The translations under genes were made by a program, and so were the position numbers. The notes under the pieces were generated by a model. It was not told where the DNA came from. It ran no database searches and saw only the letters and a program-made list of their open reading frames with translations. A stretch of DNA of 64,000 bases from Clusia tigrina (Eukaryota > Arthropoda > Insecta > Diptera > Clusiidae): the NCBI GenBank assembly GCA_920105625.2, contig OV050032.1, positions 117,164,542 to 117,228,541 of the forward strand, given 5' to 3'. Position 1 is the stretch's first letter. Every line of letters starts with the position of its first letter. Shown piece after piece: positions 11,384 through 24,959 of the stretch.

Positions 11384-12754
11384 TCGAGTACTTTATTGTT
11401 ACAAAACTTCAAGGTTTTATGACGCTCCAGTAAAAAGATACAAGCATTTGTATGTTGCAAACTTTGATAGGTGTAAGACGTACCGTATAGAAGTTAGGGG
11501 CTTTTGAAGTTTTATCAGTGTTTGATTTGGGACTCTAGGGTAGCATAGTTTTGAGCGATAGTTTAAATTGACAAGAGGCTCGAGTACTTTATTGTTACAA
11601 AATTTCAAGGTTTTATGACGCTCCAGTAAAAAGATACAAGCATTTGTATGTTGCAAACTTTGATAGGTGTAGGACGTACCGTATAGAAGTTAGGGCCATT
11701 TGAAGTTTTATCAGTGTTTGATTTGGGACTCTAGGGTAGCATAGTTTTGAGCGATAACTTAAATTGACAAGATGCTCGAGTACTTTATTGTTACAAAACT
11801 TCAAGGTTTTATGACGCTCCAGTAAAAAGATACAAGCATTTGTATGTTGCAAACTTTGATATGTGTAGGACGTACCGTATAGAAGTTAGGGGCGTTTGAA
11901 GTTTGATCAGTGTTTGATTTGGGACTCAAGGGTAGCATAGCTTTGAGCGATGGCTTAAATTGACAAGATGCTCGAGTACTTTATTGTTACAAAACTTCAA
12001 GGTTTTATGACGCTCCAGTAAAAAGTTACAAGCATTTGTATGTTGCAAACTTTGATAGGTGTAGGACGTACCATATAGAAGTTAGGGGCGTTTGAAGTTT
12101 TATCAGTGTTTGATTTGGGACTCTAGGGTAGCATAGTTTTGAGCGATGGTTTAAATTGACAAGAGGCTCGAGTACTTTATTGTTACAAAACTTCAAGGTT
12201 TTATGACGCTCCAGTAAAAAGTTACAAGCATTTGTATGTTGCAAACTTTGATAGGTGTCGGACGTACCGTATAGAAGTTAGGGCCATTTGAAGTTTTATC
12301 AGTGTTTGATTTGGGACTCAAGGGTAGCATAGCTTTGAGCGATGGCTTAAATTGACAAGAGGCTCGAGTACTTTATTGTTACAAAATTTCAAGGTTTTAT
12401 GACGCTCCAGTAAAAAGATACAAGCATTTGTATGTTGCAAACTTTGATAGGTGTAGGACGTACCGTATAGAAGTTAGGGCCATTTGAAGTTTTATCAGTG
12501 TTTGATTTGGGACTCAAGGGTAGCATAGCTTTGAGCGATAACTTAAATTGACAAGATGCTCGAATACTTTATTGTTACAAAATTTCAAGGTCTTATGACG
12601 CTCCAGTAAAAAGATACAAGCATTTGTTTGTTGCAAACTTTGATAGGTGTAGGACGTACCGTATAGAAGTTAGGGCCATTTGAAGTTTCATCAGTGTTTT
12701 ATTTGGGACTCTAGGGTAGCATAGTTTTGAGCGATAACTTAAATTGACAAGATG
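11384..12754. repeat. Satellite stretch: duplicate of 3943-4529, then 6-mer-like monomers
   Basis: 11384-11970 duplicates 3943-4529 (GTGTAAGACG, then GATATGTG). It is followed by monomers of the GGGGCG, GTGTCGG and GATAC subtypes, in the order of the 6-mer module but lacking the CATTTCTATG and 195-bp members. A CTCGAATAC/GGTCTTATG monomer then leads into the poly-T block. GTTTGATCAG at about 11905 and GTTTGTTTGTTG near 12627 are private changes. Confidence 0.7.
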
Positions 12755-12799
12755 CTGGAGTACTTTATTGTTACAAAATTTCAATTTTTTTATGACGCT

Positions 12800-14366
12800 C
12801 CAGTAAAAAGTTACAAGCATTTGTATGTTGCAAACTTTGATAGGTGTAGGACGTACCGTATAGAAGTTAGGGCCATTTGAAGTTTTATCAGTGTTTGATT
12901 TGGGACTCTAGGGTAGCATAGCTTTGAGCGATACCTTAAATTGACAAGAGGCTCGAGTACTTTATTGTTACAAAATTTCAAGGTTTTATGACGCTCCAGT
13001 AAAAAGTTACAAGCGTTTGTATGTTGCAAACTTTGATAGGTGTAGGACGTACCGTAAAGAAGTTAGGGCCATTTGAAGTTTTATCAGTGTTTGATTTGGG
13101 ACTCTAGGGTAGCATAGCTTTGAGCGATAGCTTAAATTGACAAGCGGCTCGAGTACTTTATTGTTACAAAATTTCAAGGTCTTATGACGCTCCAGTAAAA
13201 AGTTACAAGCATTTGTATGTTGCAAACTTTGATAGGTGTAGGACGTACCGTATATAAGTTAGGGGCGTTTGAAGTTTTATCAGTGTTTGATTTGGGATTC
13301 TAGGGTAGCATAGTTTTGAGCGATAACTTAAATTGACAAGAGGCTCGAGTACTTCATTGTTACAAAATTTCAAGGTCTTATGACGCTCCAGTAAAAAGTT
13401 ACAAGCATTTGTATGTTGCAAACTTTGATAGGTGTAGGACGTACCGTAAAAAGTTAGGGGCGTTTGAAGTTTTATCAGTGTTTGATTTGGGACTCTAGGG
13501 TAGCATAGTTTTGAGCGATAACTTAAATTGACAAGATGCTCGAATACTTTATTGTTACAAAATTTCAAGGTCTTATGACGCTCCAGTAAAAAGTTACAAG
13601 CATTTGTATGTTGCAAACTTTGATAGGTGTAGGACGTACCGTATAGAAGTTAAGGGCGTTTGAAGTTTTATCAGTGTTTGATTTGGGATTCTAGGGTAGC
13701 ATAGTTTTGAGCGATAACTTAAATTGACAAGAGGCTCGAGTACTTCATTGTTACAAAATTTCAAGGTCTTATGACGCTCCAGTAAAAAGTTACAAGCATT
13801 TGTATGTTGCAAACTTTGATAGGTGTAGGACGTACCGTAAAAAAGTTAGGGGCGTTTGAAGTTTTATCAGTGTTTGATTTGGGACTCTAGGGTAGCATAG
13901 CTTTGAGCGATGGCTTAAATTGACAAGATGCTCGAGTACTTTATTGTTACAAAATTTCAAGTTTTTATGACGCTCCAGTAAAAAGTTACAAGCATTTCTA
14001 TGTTGCATACTTTGATAGGTGTAGGACATGCCGTATAGAAGTTAGGGGCGTTTGAAGTTTTATCAGTGTTTGATTTGGGACTCAAGGGTAGCATAGCTTT
14101 GAGCGATGGCTTATATTGACAAGAGGCTCGAGTACTTTATTGTTACAAAACTTCAAGGTTTTATGACGCTCCAGTAAAAGATTACAAGCATTTGTATGTT
14201 GCAAACTTTGATAGGTGTAGGACGTACCGTAAAGAAGTTAGGGGCGTTTGAAGTTTATCAGTGTTTGATTTGGGACTCAAGGGTAGAATAGCTTTGAGCG
14301 ATAGCTTAAATTGACAAGAGGCTCGAGTACTTTATTGTTACAAAATTTCAAGGTTTTATGACGCTC
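12800..14366. repeat. 8-monomer higher-order unit, copy 1 (~1566 bp)
   Basis: It begins inside the poly-T monomer at 12755 and runs through AAGCGTTTG, GGTCTTATG, ATATAAG, the 195-bp CGTAAAAAGTTAGG, TTAAGGGCG, CATTTCTATG and AAAGATTAC members. The same order follows at an offset of 1566 bp. The poly-T run itself is absent from the second copy, so the left boundary lies just after it. The part to about 14320 also matches 7.25-9.03 kb at an offset of about 5289 bp. Confidence 0.78.
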
Positions 14367-15887
14367 CAGTAAAAAGTTACAAGCATTTGTATGTTGCAAA
14401 CTTTGATAGGTGTAGGACGTACCGTATAGAAGTTAGGGCCATTTGAAGTTTTATCAGTGTTTGATTTGGGACTCTAGGGTAGCATAGCTTTGAGCGATAG
14501 CTTAAATTGACAAGAGGCTCGAGTACTTTATTGTTACAAAATTTCAAGGTTTTATGACGCTCCAGTAAAAAGTTACAAGCGTTTGTATGTTGCAAACTTT
14601 GATAGGTGTAGGACGTACCGTAAAGAAGTTAGGGCCATTTGAAGTTTTATCAGTGTTTGATTTGGGACTCTAGGGTAGCATAGCTTTGAGCGATAGCTTA
14701 AATTGACAAGAGGCTCGAGTACTTTGTTGTTACAAAATTTCAAGGTCTTATGACGCTCCATTAAAAAGTTACAAGCATTTGTATGTTGCAAACTTTGATA
14801 GGTTTAGGACGTACCGTATATAAGTTAGGGGCGTTTGAAGTTTTATCAGTGTTTGATTTGGGATTCTAGGGTAGCATAGTTTTGAGCGATAACTTAAATT
14901 GACAACTGGCTCGAGTACTTCATTGTTACAAAATTTCAAGGTCTTATGACGCTCCAGTAAAAAGTTACAAGCATTTGTATGTTGCAAACTTTGATAGGTG
15001 TAGGACGTACCGTAAAAAGTTAGGGGCGTTTGAAGTTTTATCAGTGTTTGATTTGGGACTCTAGGGTAGCATAGTTTTGAGCGATAACTTAAATTGACAA
15101 GATGCTCGAATACTTTATTGTTACAAAATTTCAAGGTCTTATGACGCTCCAGTAAAAAGTTACAAGCATTTGTATGTTGCAAACTTTGATAGGTGTAGGA
15201 CGTACCGTATAGAAGTTAAGGGCGTTTGAAGTTTTATCAGTGTTTGATTTGGGATTCTAGGGTAGCATAGTTTTGAGCGATAACTTAAATTGACAAGAGG
15301 CTCGAGTACTTCATTGTTACAAAATTTCAAGGTTTTATGACGCTCCAGTAAAAAGTTACAAGCATTTGTATGTTGCAAACTTTGATAGGTGTAGGACGTA
15401 CCGTAAAAAAGTTAGGGGCGTTTGAAGTTTTATCAGTGTTTGATTTGGGACTCTAGGGTAGCATAGCTTTGAGCGATGGCTTAAATTGACAAGATGCTCG
15501 AGTACTTTATTGTTACAAAATTTCAAGTTTTTATGACGCTCCAGTAAAAAGTTACAAGCATTTCTATGTTGCATACTTTGATAGGTGTAGGACATACCGT
15601 ATAGAAGTTAGGGGCGTTTGAAGTTTTATCAGTGTTTGATTTGGGACTCAAGGGTAGCATAGCTTTGAGCGATGGCTTATATTGACAAGAGGCTCGAGTA
15701 CTTTATTGTTACAAAACTTCAAGGTTTTATGACGCTCCAGTAAAAAATTACAAGCATTTGTATGTTGCAAACTTTGATAGGTGTAGGACGTACCGTAAAG
15801 AAGTTAGGGGCGTTTGAAGTTTATCAGTGTTTGATTTGGGACTCAAGGGTAGCATAGCTTTGAGCGATAGCTTAAATTGACAAGAGG
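14367..15887. repeat. 8-monomer higher-order unit, copy 2
   Basis: It repeats copy 1 member for member up to the 195-bp AAAAATTAC monomer. Private changes include GACGCTCCATTAAAA near 14760, GATAGGTTTAGG near 14800 and GACAACTGGC near 14905. At 15888 the order changes to the GGGGCG/TATGAGGCTCC subtypes of the 6-mer module rather than returning to the start of the 8-mer. Confidence 0.75.
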
Positions 15888-16671
15888 CTCGAGTACTGTA
15901 TTGTTACAAAATTTCAAGGTTTTATGACGCTCCAGTAAAGAGTTACAAGCATTTGTATGTTGCAAACTTTGATAGGTGTAGGACGTACCGTATAGAAGTT
16001 AGGGGCGTTTGAAGTTTTATCAGTGTTTGATTTGGGACTCTAGGGTAGCATAGTTTTGAGCGATGGTTTAAATTGACAAGAGGCTCGAGTACTCTATTGT
16101 TACAAAACTTCAAGGTTTTATGAGGCTCCAGTAAAAAGTTACAAGCATTTGTATGTTGCAAACTTTGATAGGTGTAGGACGTACCGTATAAAAGTTAGGG
16201 CCATTTGAAGTTTTATCAGTGTTTGATTTGGGACTCAAGGGTAGCATAGCTTTGAGCGATGGCTTAAATTGACAAGAGGCTCGAGTACTTTATTGTTACA
16301 AAATTTCAAGGTTTTATGACGATCCAGTAAAAAGATACAAGCATTTGTATGTTGCAAACTTTGATAGGTGTAGGACGTACCGTATAGAAGTTAGGGCCAT
16401 TTGAAGTTTTATCAGTGTTTGATTTGGGACTCAAGGGTAGTATAGCTTTGAGCGATGGCTTAAATTGACAAGAGGCTCGAGTACTTTATTGTTACAAAAC
16501 TTCAAGGTTTTATGACGCTCCAGTAAAAAAATACAAGCATTTGTATGTTGCAAACTTTGATAGGTGTAGGACGTACCGTATAGAAGTTAGGGCCATTTGA
16601 AGTTTTATCAGTGTTTGATTTGGGACTCAAGGGTAGCATAGCTTTGAGCGATAGCTTAAATTGACAAGAGG
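15497..16671. repeat. 6-mer module, copy E (1175 bp), overlapping the end of the 8-mer
   Basis: CATTTCTATG (15497), AAAAATTAC 195-bp (15693), GGGGCG with private ACTGTATTG and TAAAGAGTTAC (15888), TATGAGGCTCC (16084), GATAC with private GACGATCCAG (16280), AAAAAATAC (16476). The TATGAGGCTCC variant ties this copy to copy D at 9229 and 10012 rather than to copies A-C. Confidence 0.8.
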
Positions 16672-19600
16672 CTCGAGTACTTTATTGTTACAAAATTTCA
16701 AGGTTTTATGACGCTCCAGTAAAAAGTTACAAGCATTTGTATGTTGCAAACTTTGATAGGTGTAGGACGTACCGTAAAGAAGTTAGGGCCATTTGAAGTT
16801 TTATCAGTGTTTGATTTGGGACTCTAGGGTAGCATAGCTTTGAGCGATAGCTTAAATTGACAAGAGGCTCGAGTACTTTATTGTTACAAAATTTCAAGGT
16901 TTTATGACGCTCCAGTAAAAAGTTACAAGCATTTGTATGTTGCAAACTTTGATAGGTGTAGGACGTACCGTATAGAAGTTATGGGCGTTTGAAGTTTTAT
17001 CAGTGTTTGATTTGGGATTCTAGGGTAGCATAGTTTTGAGCGATAACTTAAATTGACAAGATGCTCGAATACTTTATTGTTACAAAACTTCAAGGTTTTA
17101 TGACGCTCCAGTAAAAAAAACAAGCATTTGTATGTTGCAAACTTTGATAGGTGTAGGACGTACCGTATAAAAGTTAGGGGCGTTTGAAGTTTTATCAATG
17201 TTTGATTTGGGACTCTAGGGTAGCATAGTTTTGAGCGATAGCTTAAATTGACAAGAGGCTCGAGTACTTTATTGTTACAAAATTTCAAGGTCTTATGACG
17301 CTCCAGTAAAAAGATACAAGCATTTGTATGTTGCAAACTTTGATAGGTGTAGGACGTACCGTATAGAAGTTAGGGGCGTTTGAAGTTTTATCAGTGTTTG
17401 ATTTGGGACTCTAGGGTAGCATAGTTTTGAGCGATGGTTTAAATTGACAAGAGGCTCGAGTACTTTATTGTTACAAAACTTCAAGGTTTTATGACGCTCC
17501 AGTAAAAAGTTACAAGCATTTGTATGTTGCAAACTTTGATAGGTGTAGGACGTACCGTATAGAAGTTAGGGCCATTTGAAGTTTTATCAGTGTTTGATTT
17601 GGGACTCAAGGGTAGCATAGCTTTGAGCGATGGCTTAAATTGACAAGAGGCTCGAGTACTTTATTGTTACAAAATTTCAAGGTTTTATGACGCTCCAGTA
17701 AAAAGATACAAGCATTTGTATGTTGCAAACTTTGATAGGTGTAGGACGTACCGTATAGAAGTTAGGGCCATTTGAAGTTTTATCAGTGTTTGATTTGGGA
17801 CTCAAGGGTAGCATAGCTTTGAGCGATGGCTTAAATTGACAAGAGGCTCGAGTACTTTATTGTTACAAAACTTCATGGTTTTATGACGCTCCAGTAAAAA
17901 AATACAAGCATTTGTATGTTGCAAACTTTGATAGGTGTAGGACGTACCGTATAGAAGTTAGGGCCATTTGAAGTTTTATCAGTGTTTGATTTGGGACTCA
18001 AGGGTAGCATAGCTTTGAGCGATAGCTTAAATTGACAAGAGGCTCGAGTACCTTATTGTTACAAAATTTCAAGGTTTTATGACGCTCCAGTAAAAAGTTA
18101 CAAGCATTTGTATGTTGCAAACTTTGATAGGTGTAGGACGTACCGTAAAGAAGTTAGGGCCATTTGAAGTTTTATCAGTGTTTGATTTGGGACTCTAGGG
18201 TAGCATAGCTTTGAGCGATAGCTTAAATTGACAAGAGGCTCGAGTACTTTATTGTTACAAAATTTCAAGGTCTTATGACGCTCCAGTAAAAAGTTACAAG
18301 CATTTGTATGTTGCAAACTTTGATAAGTGTAGGACGTACCGTATAGAAGTTAGGGGCGTTTGAAGTTTTATCAGTGTTTGATTTGGGATTCTAGGGTAGC
18401 ATAGTTTTGAGCGATAACTTAAATTGACAAGAGGCTCGAGTACTTCATTGTTACAAAATTTCAAGGTCTTATGACGCTCCAGTAAAAAGTTACAAGCATT
18501 TGTATGTTGCAAACTTTGATAGGTGTAGGACGTACCGTAAAAAAGTTAGGGGCGTTTGAAGTTTTATCAGTGTTTGATTTGGGACTCTAGGGTAGCATAG
18601 TTTTGAGCGATAACTTAAATTGACAAGATGCTCGAATACTTTATTGTTACAAAATTTCAAGGTCTTATGACGCTCCAGTAAAAAGATACAAGCATTTGTA
18701 TGTTGCAAACTTTGATAGGTGTAGGACGTACCGTATAGAAGTTAGGGCCATTTGAAGTTTTATCAGTGTTTTATTTGGGACTCTAGGGTAGCATAGTTTT
18801 GAGCGATAACTTAAATTGACAAGATGCTCGAGTACTTTATTGTTACAAAATTTCAATTTTTTTATGACGCTCCAGTAAAAAGTTACAAGCATTTGTATGT
18901 TGCAAACTTTGATAGGTGTATGACGTACCGTAGAGAAGTTAGGGCCATTTGAAGTTTTATCAGTGTTTGATTTGGGACTCTAGGGTAGCATAGCTTTGAG
19001 CGATAGCTTAAATTGACAAGAGGCTCGGGTACTTTATTGTTACAAAAGTTCAAGGTTTTATGACGCTCCAGTAAAAATATACAAGCATTTGTATGTTGCA
19101 AACTTTGATAGGTGTAGGACGTACCGTATAGAAGTTAGGGCCATTTGAAGTTTTATCAGTGTTTGATTTGGGACTCAAGGGTAGCATAGCTTTGAGCGAT
19201 AGCTTAAATTGACAAGATGCTCGAATACTTTATTGTTACAAAATTTCAAGGTCTTATGACGCTCCAGTAAAAAGATACAAGCATTTGTATGTTGCAAACT
19301 TTGATAGGTGTAGGACGTACCGTATAGAAGTTAGGGCCATTTGAAGTTTTATCAGTGTTTTATTTGGGACTCTAGGGTAGCATAGTTTTGAGCGATAACT
19401 TAAATTGACAAGATGCTGGAGTACTTTATTGTTACAAAATTTAAATTTTTTTATGACGCTCCAGTAAAAAGTTACAAGCATTTGTATGTTGCAAACTTTG
19501 ATAGGTGTAGGACGTACCGTATAGAAGTTAGGGCCATTTGAAGTTTTATCAGTGTTTGATTTGAGACTCTAGGGTAGCATAGCTTTGAGCTATAGCTTAA

Positions 19601-21038
19601 ATTGACAAGAGGCTCGAGTACTTTATTGTTACAAAATTTCAAGGTTTTATGACGCTCCAGTAAAAAGATACAAGCATTTGTATGTTGCAAACTTTGATAG
19701 GTGTAGGACGTACCGTATAGAAGTTAGGGCCATTTGAAGTTTTATCAGTGTTTGATTTGGGACTCAAGGGTAGCATAGCTTTGAGCGATGGCTTAAATTG
19801 ACAAGAGGCTCGAGTACTTTATTGTTACAAAACTTCATGGTTTTATGACGCTCCAGTAAAAAAATACAAGCATTTGTATGTTGCAAACTTTGATAGGTGT
19901 AGGACGTACCGTATAGAAGTTAGGGCCATTTGAAGTTTTATCAGTGTTTGATTTGGGACTCAAGGGTAGCATAGCTTTGAGCGATAGCTTAAATTGACAA
20001 GAGGCTCGAGTACTTTATTGTTACAAAACTTCAAGGTTTTATGACGCTCCAGTAAAAAAAACAAGCATTTGTATGTTGCAAACTTTGATAGGTGTAGGAC
20101 GTGCCGTATAAAAGTTAGGGGCGTTTGAAGTTTTATCAATGTTTGATTTGGGACTCTAGGGTAGCATAGTTTTGAGCGATAGCTTAAATTGACAAGAGGC
20201 TCGAGTACTTTATTGTTACAAAATTTCAAGGTCTTATGACGCTCCAGTAAAAAGATACAAGCATTTGTATGTTGCAAACTTTGATAGGTGTAGGACGTAC
20301 CGTATAGAAGTTAGGGCCATTTGAAGTTTTATCAGTGTTTGATTTGGGAATCTAGGGTAGCATAGTTTTGAGCGATAACTTAAATTGACAAGATGCTCGA
20401 GTAATTTATTGTTACAAAACTTCAAGGCTTTATGACGCTCCAGTAAAAAGATACAAGCATTTGTATGTTGCAAACTTTGATAGGTGTAGGACGTACCGTA
20501 AAGAAGTTAGGGCCATTTGAAGTTTTATCAGTGTTTGATTTGGGACTCAAGGGTAGCATAGCTTTGAGCGATAGCTTAAATTGACAAGAGGCTCGAGTAC
20601 CTTATTGTTACAAAATTTCAAGGTTTTATGACGCTCCAGTAAAAAGTTACAAGCATTTGTATGTTGCAAACTTTGATAGGTGTAGGACGTACCGTAAAGA
20701 AGTTAGGGCCATTTGAAGTTTTATCAGTGTTTGATTTGGGACTCAAGGGTAGCATAGCTTTGAGCGATAGCTTAAATTGACAAGAGGCTCGAGTACTTTA
20801 TTGTTACAAAATTTCAAGGTTTTATGACGCTCCAGTAAAAAGTTACAAGCATTTGTATGTTGCAAACTTTGATAGGTGTAGGACGTACCGTATAGAAGTT
20901 AGGGGCGTTTGAAGTTTTATCAGTGTTTGATTTGGGATTCTAGGGTAGCATAGTTTTGAGCGATAACTTAAATTGACAAGATGCTCGAGTACTTAATTGT
21001 TACAAAATTTCAAGGTTTTATGACGCTCCAGTAAAAAA
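16672..21038. repeat. Satellite block linking short modules to ~4-kb super-units
   Basis: 16672-17340 duplicates 10208-10900 (offset 6464 bp, including the A8 monomer). An AAAGAAG monomer pair repeats at 16672 and 18043. 18.1-19.7 kb matches 25.74-27.3 kb at a constant offset of about 7646 bp, including GATAGGTGTATGACG, AAAAGTTCAAGG and AAAATATACAAG. 19.98-20.9 kb carries another A8/AAGGCTTTATG module. The marker CTTCATGGTTTTATG first appears at about 17875 and again at 19835. Confidence 0.72.
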
Positions 21039-24000
21039 TTACAAGCATTTGTATGTTGCAAACTTTGATAGGTGTAGGACGTACCGTATAGAAGTTAGGG
21101 GCGTTTGAAGTTTTATCAGTGTTTGATTTGGGACTCTAGGGTAGCATAGTTTTGAGCGATGGTTTAAATTGACAAGAGGCTCGAGTACTTTATTGTTACA
21201 AAACTTCAAGGTTTTATGACGCTCCAGTAAAAAGTTACAAACATTTGTATGTTGCAAACTTTGATAGGTGTAGGACGTACCGTATAGAAGTTAGGGCCAT
21301 TTGAAGTTTTATCAGTGTTTGATTTGGGACTCAAGGGTAGCATAGCTTTGAGCGATGGCTTAAATTGACAAGAGGCTCGAGTACTTTATTGTTACAAAAT
21401 TTCAAGGTTTTATGACGCTCCAGTAAAAAGATACAAGCATTTGTATGTTGCAAACTTTGATAGGTGTAGGACGTACCGTATAGAAGTTAGGGCCATTTGA
21501 AGTTTTATCAGTGTTTGATTTGGGACTCAAGGGTAGCATAGCTTTGAGCGATGGCTTAAATTGACAAGAGGCTCGAGTACTTTATTGTTACAAAACTTCA
21601 TGGTTTTATGACGCTCCAGTAAAAAAATACAAGCATTTGTATGTTGCAAACTTTGATAGGTGTAGGACGTACCGTATAGAAGTTAGGGCCATTTGAAGTT
21701 TTAACAGTGTTTGATTTGGGACTCAAGGGTAGCATAGCTTTGAGCGATAGCTTAAATTGACAAGAGGCTCGAGTACTTTATTGTTACAAAATTTCAAGGT
21801 TTTATGACGCTCCAGTAAAAAGTTACAAGCATTTGTATGTTGCAAACTTTGATAGGTGTAGGACGTACCGTAAAGAAGTTAGGGCCATTTGAAGTTTTAT
21901 CAGTGTTTGATTTGGGACTCTAGGGTAGCATAGCTTTGAGCGATAGCTTAAATTGACAAGAGGCTCGAGTACTTTATTGTTACAAAATTTCAAGGTCTTA
22001 TGACGCTCCAGTAAAAAGTTACAAGCATTTGTATGTTGCAAACTTTGATAAGTGTAGGACGTACCGTATAGAAGTTAGGGGCGTTTGAAGTTTTATCAGT
22101 GTTTGATTTGGGATTCTAGGGTAGCATAGTTTTGAGCGATAACTTAAATTGACAAGAGGCTCGAGTACTTCATTGTTACAAAATTTCAAGGTCTTATGAC
22201 GCTCCAGTAAAAAGTTACAAGCATTTGTATGTTGCAAACTTTGATAGGTGTATGACGTACCGTAGAGAAGTTAGGGCCATTTGAAGTTTTATCAGTGTTT
22301 GATTTGGGACTCTAGGGTAGCATAGCTTTGAGCGATAGCTTAAATTGACAAGAGGCTCGGGTACTTTATTGTTACAAAAGTTCAAGGTTTTATGACGCTC
22401 CAGTAAAAATATACAAGCATTTGTATGTTGCAAACTTTGATAGGTGTAGGACGTACCGTATAGAAGTTAGGGCCATTTGAAGTTTTATCAGTGTTTGATT
22501 TGGGACTCAAGGGTAGCATAGCTTTGAGCGATAGCTTAAATTGACAAGATGCTCGAATACTTTATTGTTACAAAATTTCAAGGTCTTATGACGCTCCAGT
22601 AAAAAGATACAAGCATTTGTATGTTGCAAACTTTGATAGGTGTAGGACGTACCGTATAGAAGTTAGGGCCATTTGAAGTTTTATCAGTGTTTTATTTGGG
22701 ACTCTAGGGTAGCATAGTTTTGAGCGATAACTTAAATTGACAAGATGCTGGAGTACTTTATTGTTACAAAATTTAAATTTTTTTATGACGCTCCAGTAAA
22801 AAGTTACAAGCATTTGTATGTTGCAAACTTTGATAGGTGTAGGACGTACCGTAAAAAAGTTAGGGGCGTTTGAAGTTTTATCAGTGTTTGATTTGGGACT
22901 CTAGGGTAGCATAGTTTTGAGCGATAACTTAAATTGACAAGATGCTCGAATACTTTATTGTTACAAAATTTCAAGGTCTTATGACGCTCCAGTAAAAAGT
23001 TACAAGCATTTGTATGTTGCAAACTTTGATAGGTGTAGGACGTACCGTATAGAAGTTAAGGGCGTTTGAAGTTTTATCAGTGTTTGATTTGGGATTCTAG
23101 GGTAGCATAGTTTTGAGCGATAACTTAAATTGACAAGAGGCTCGAGTACTTCATTGTTACAAAATTTCAAGGTCTTATGACGCTCCAGTAAAAAGTTACA
23201 AGCATTTGTATGTTGCAAACTTTGATAGGTGTAGGACGTACCGTAAAAAAGTTAGGGGCGTTTGAAGTTTTATCAGTGTTTGATTTGGGACTCTAGGGTA
23301 GCATAGCTTTGAGCGATGGCTTAAAATGACAAGATGCTCGAGTACTTTATTGTTACAAAATTTCAAGTTTTTATGACGCTCCAGTAAAAAGTTACAAGCA
23401 TTTCTATGTTGCATACTTTGATAGGTGTAGGACATACCGTATAGAAGTTAGGGGCGTTTGAAGTTTTATCAGTGTTTGATTTGGGACTCAAGGGTAGCAT
23501 AGTTTTGAGCGATGGTTTAAATTGACAAGAGGCTCGAGTACTTTATTGTTACAAAAGTTCAAGGTTTTATGACGCTTCAGTAAAAAGTTACAAGCATTTG
23601 TATGTTGCAAACTTTGATAGGTGTAGGACGTACCGTATAGAAGTTAGGGCCATTTGAAGTTTTATCAGTGTTTGATTTGGGACTCAAGGGTAGCATAGCT
23701 TTGAGCGATGGCTTAAATTGACAAGAGGCTCGAGTACTTTATTGTTACAAAATTTCACGGTTTTATGACGCTCCAGTAAAAAGATACAAGCATTTGTATG
23801 TTGCAAATTTTATAGGTGTAGGACGTACCGTATAGAAGTTAGGGCCATTTGAAGTTTTATCAGTGTTTGATTTGGGACTCAAGGGTAGCATAGCTTTGAG
23901 CGAAAGCTTAAATTGACAAGAGGCTCGAGTACTTTATTGTTACAAAATTTCAATTTTTTTATGACGCTCCAGTAAAAAGTTACAAGCATTTGTATGTTGC

Positions 24001-24959
24001 AAACTTTGATAGGTGTAGGACGTACCGTATAGAAGTTAGGGCCATTTGAAGTTTTATCAGTGTTTGATTTGGGACTCTAGGGTAGCATAGCTTTGAGCGA
24101 TAGCTTAAATTGACAAGAGGCTCGAGTACTTTATTGTTACAAAATTTCAAGGTTTTATGACGCTCCAGTAAAAAGTTACAAGCGTTTGTATGTTGCAAAC
24201 TTTGATAGGTGTAGGACGTACCGTAAAGAAGTTAGGGCCATTTGAAGTTTTATCAGTGTTTGATTTGGGACTCTAGGGTAGCATAGCTTTGAGCGATAGC
24301 TTAAATTGACAAGAGGCTCGAGTACTTTATTGTTACAAAATTTCAAGGTTTTATGACGCTCCAGTAAAAAGTTACAAGCGTTTGTATGTTGCAAACTTTG
24401 ATAGGTGTAGGACGTACCGTAAAGAAGTTAGGGCCATTTGAAGTTTTATCAGTGTTTGATTTGGGACTCTAGGGTAGCATAGCTTTGACTGATAGCTTAA
24501 ATTGACAAGAGGCTCGAGTACTTTATTGTTACAAAATTTCAAGGTCTTATGACGCTCCAGTAAAAAGTTACAAGCATTTGTATGTTGCAAACTTTGATAG
24601 GTGTAGGACGTACCGTAAAGAAGTTAGGGCCATTTGAAGTTTTATCAGTGTTTGATTTGGGACTCAAGGGTAGCATAGCTTTGAGCGATAGCTTAAATTG
24701 ACAAGAGGCTCGAGTACTTTATTGTTACAAAATTTCAAGGTTTTATGACGCTCCAGTAAAAAGTTACAAGCATTTGTATGTTGCAAACTTTGATAGGTGT
24801 AGGACGTACCGTATAGAAGTTAGGGGCGTTTGAAGTTTTATCAGTGTTTGATTTGGGATTCTAGGGTAGCATAGTTTTGAGCGATAACTTAAATTGACAA
24901 GATGCTCGAGTACTTAATTGTTACAAAATTTCAAGGTTTTATGACGCTCCAGTAAAAAA
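21039..24959. repeat. ~3.9-kb (20-monomer) super-unit, copy B
   Basis: It begins with an AAAAATTAC/CTCGAGTACTTAATTG context and includes CTTCATGGTTTTATG near 21599, AAAATATACAAG near 22408, TTTAAATTTTTTTATG near 22770, CATTTCTATG near 23400, GACGCTTCAG near 23572 and TTTCACGGTTTTATG near 23756. Restarting at 24960 gives a 3921-bp period. Compared with the next copy it lacks two pairs of monomers, so the offset to homologous positions steps from 3921 to about 4314 to about 4706 bp. Confidence 0.75.
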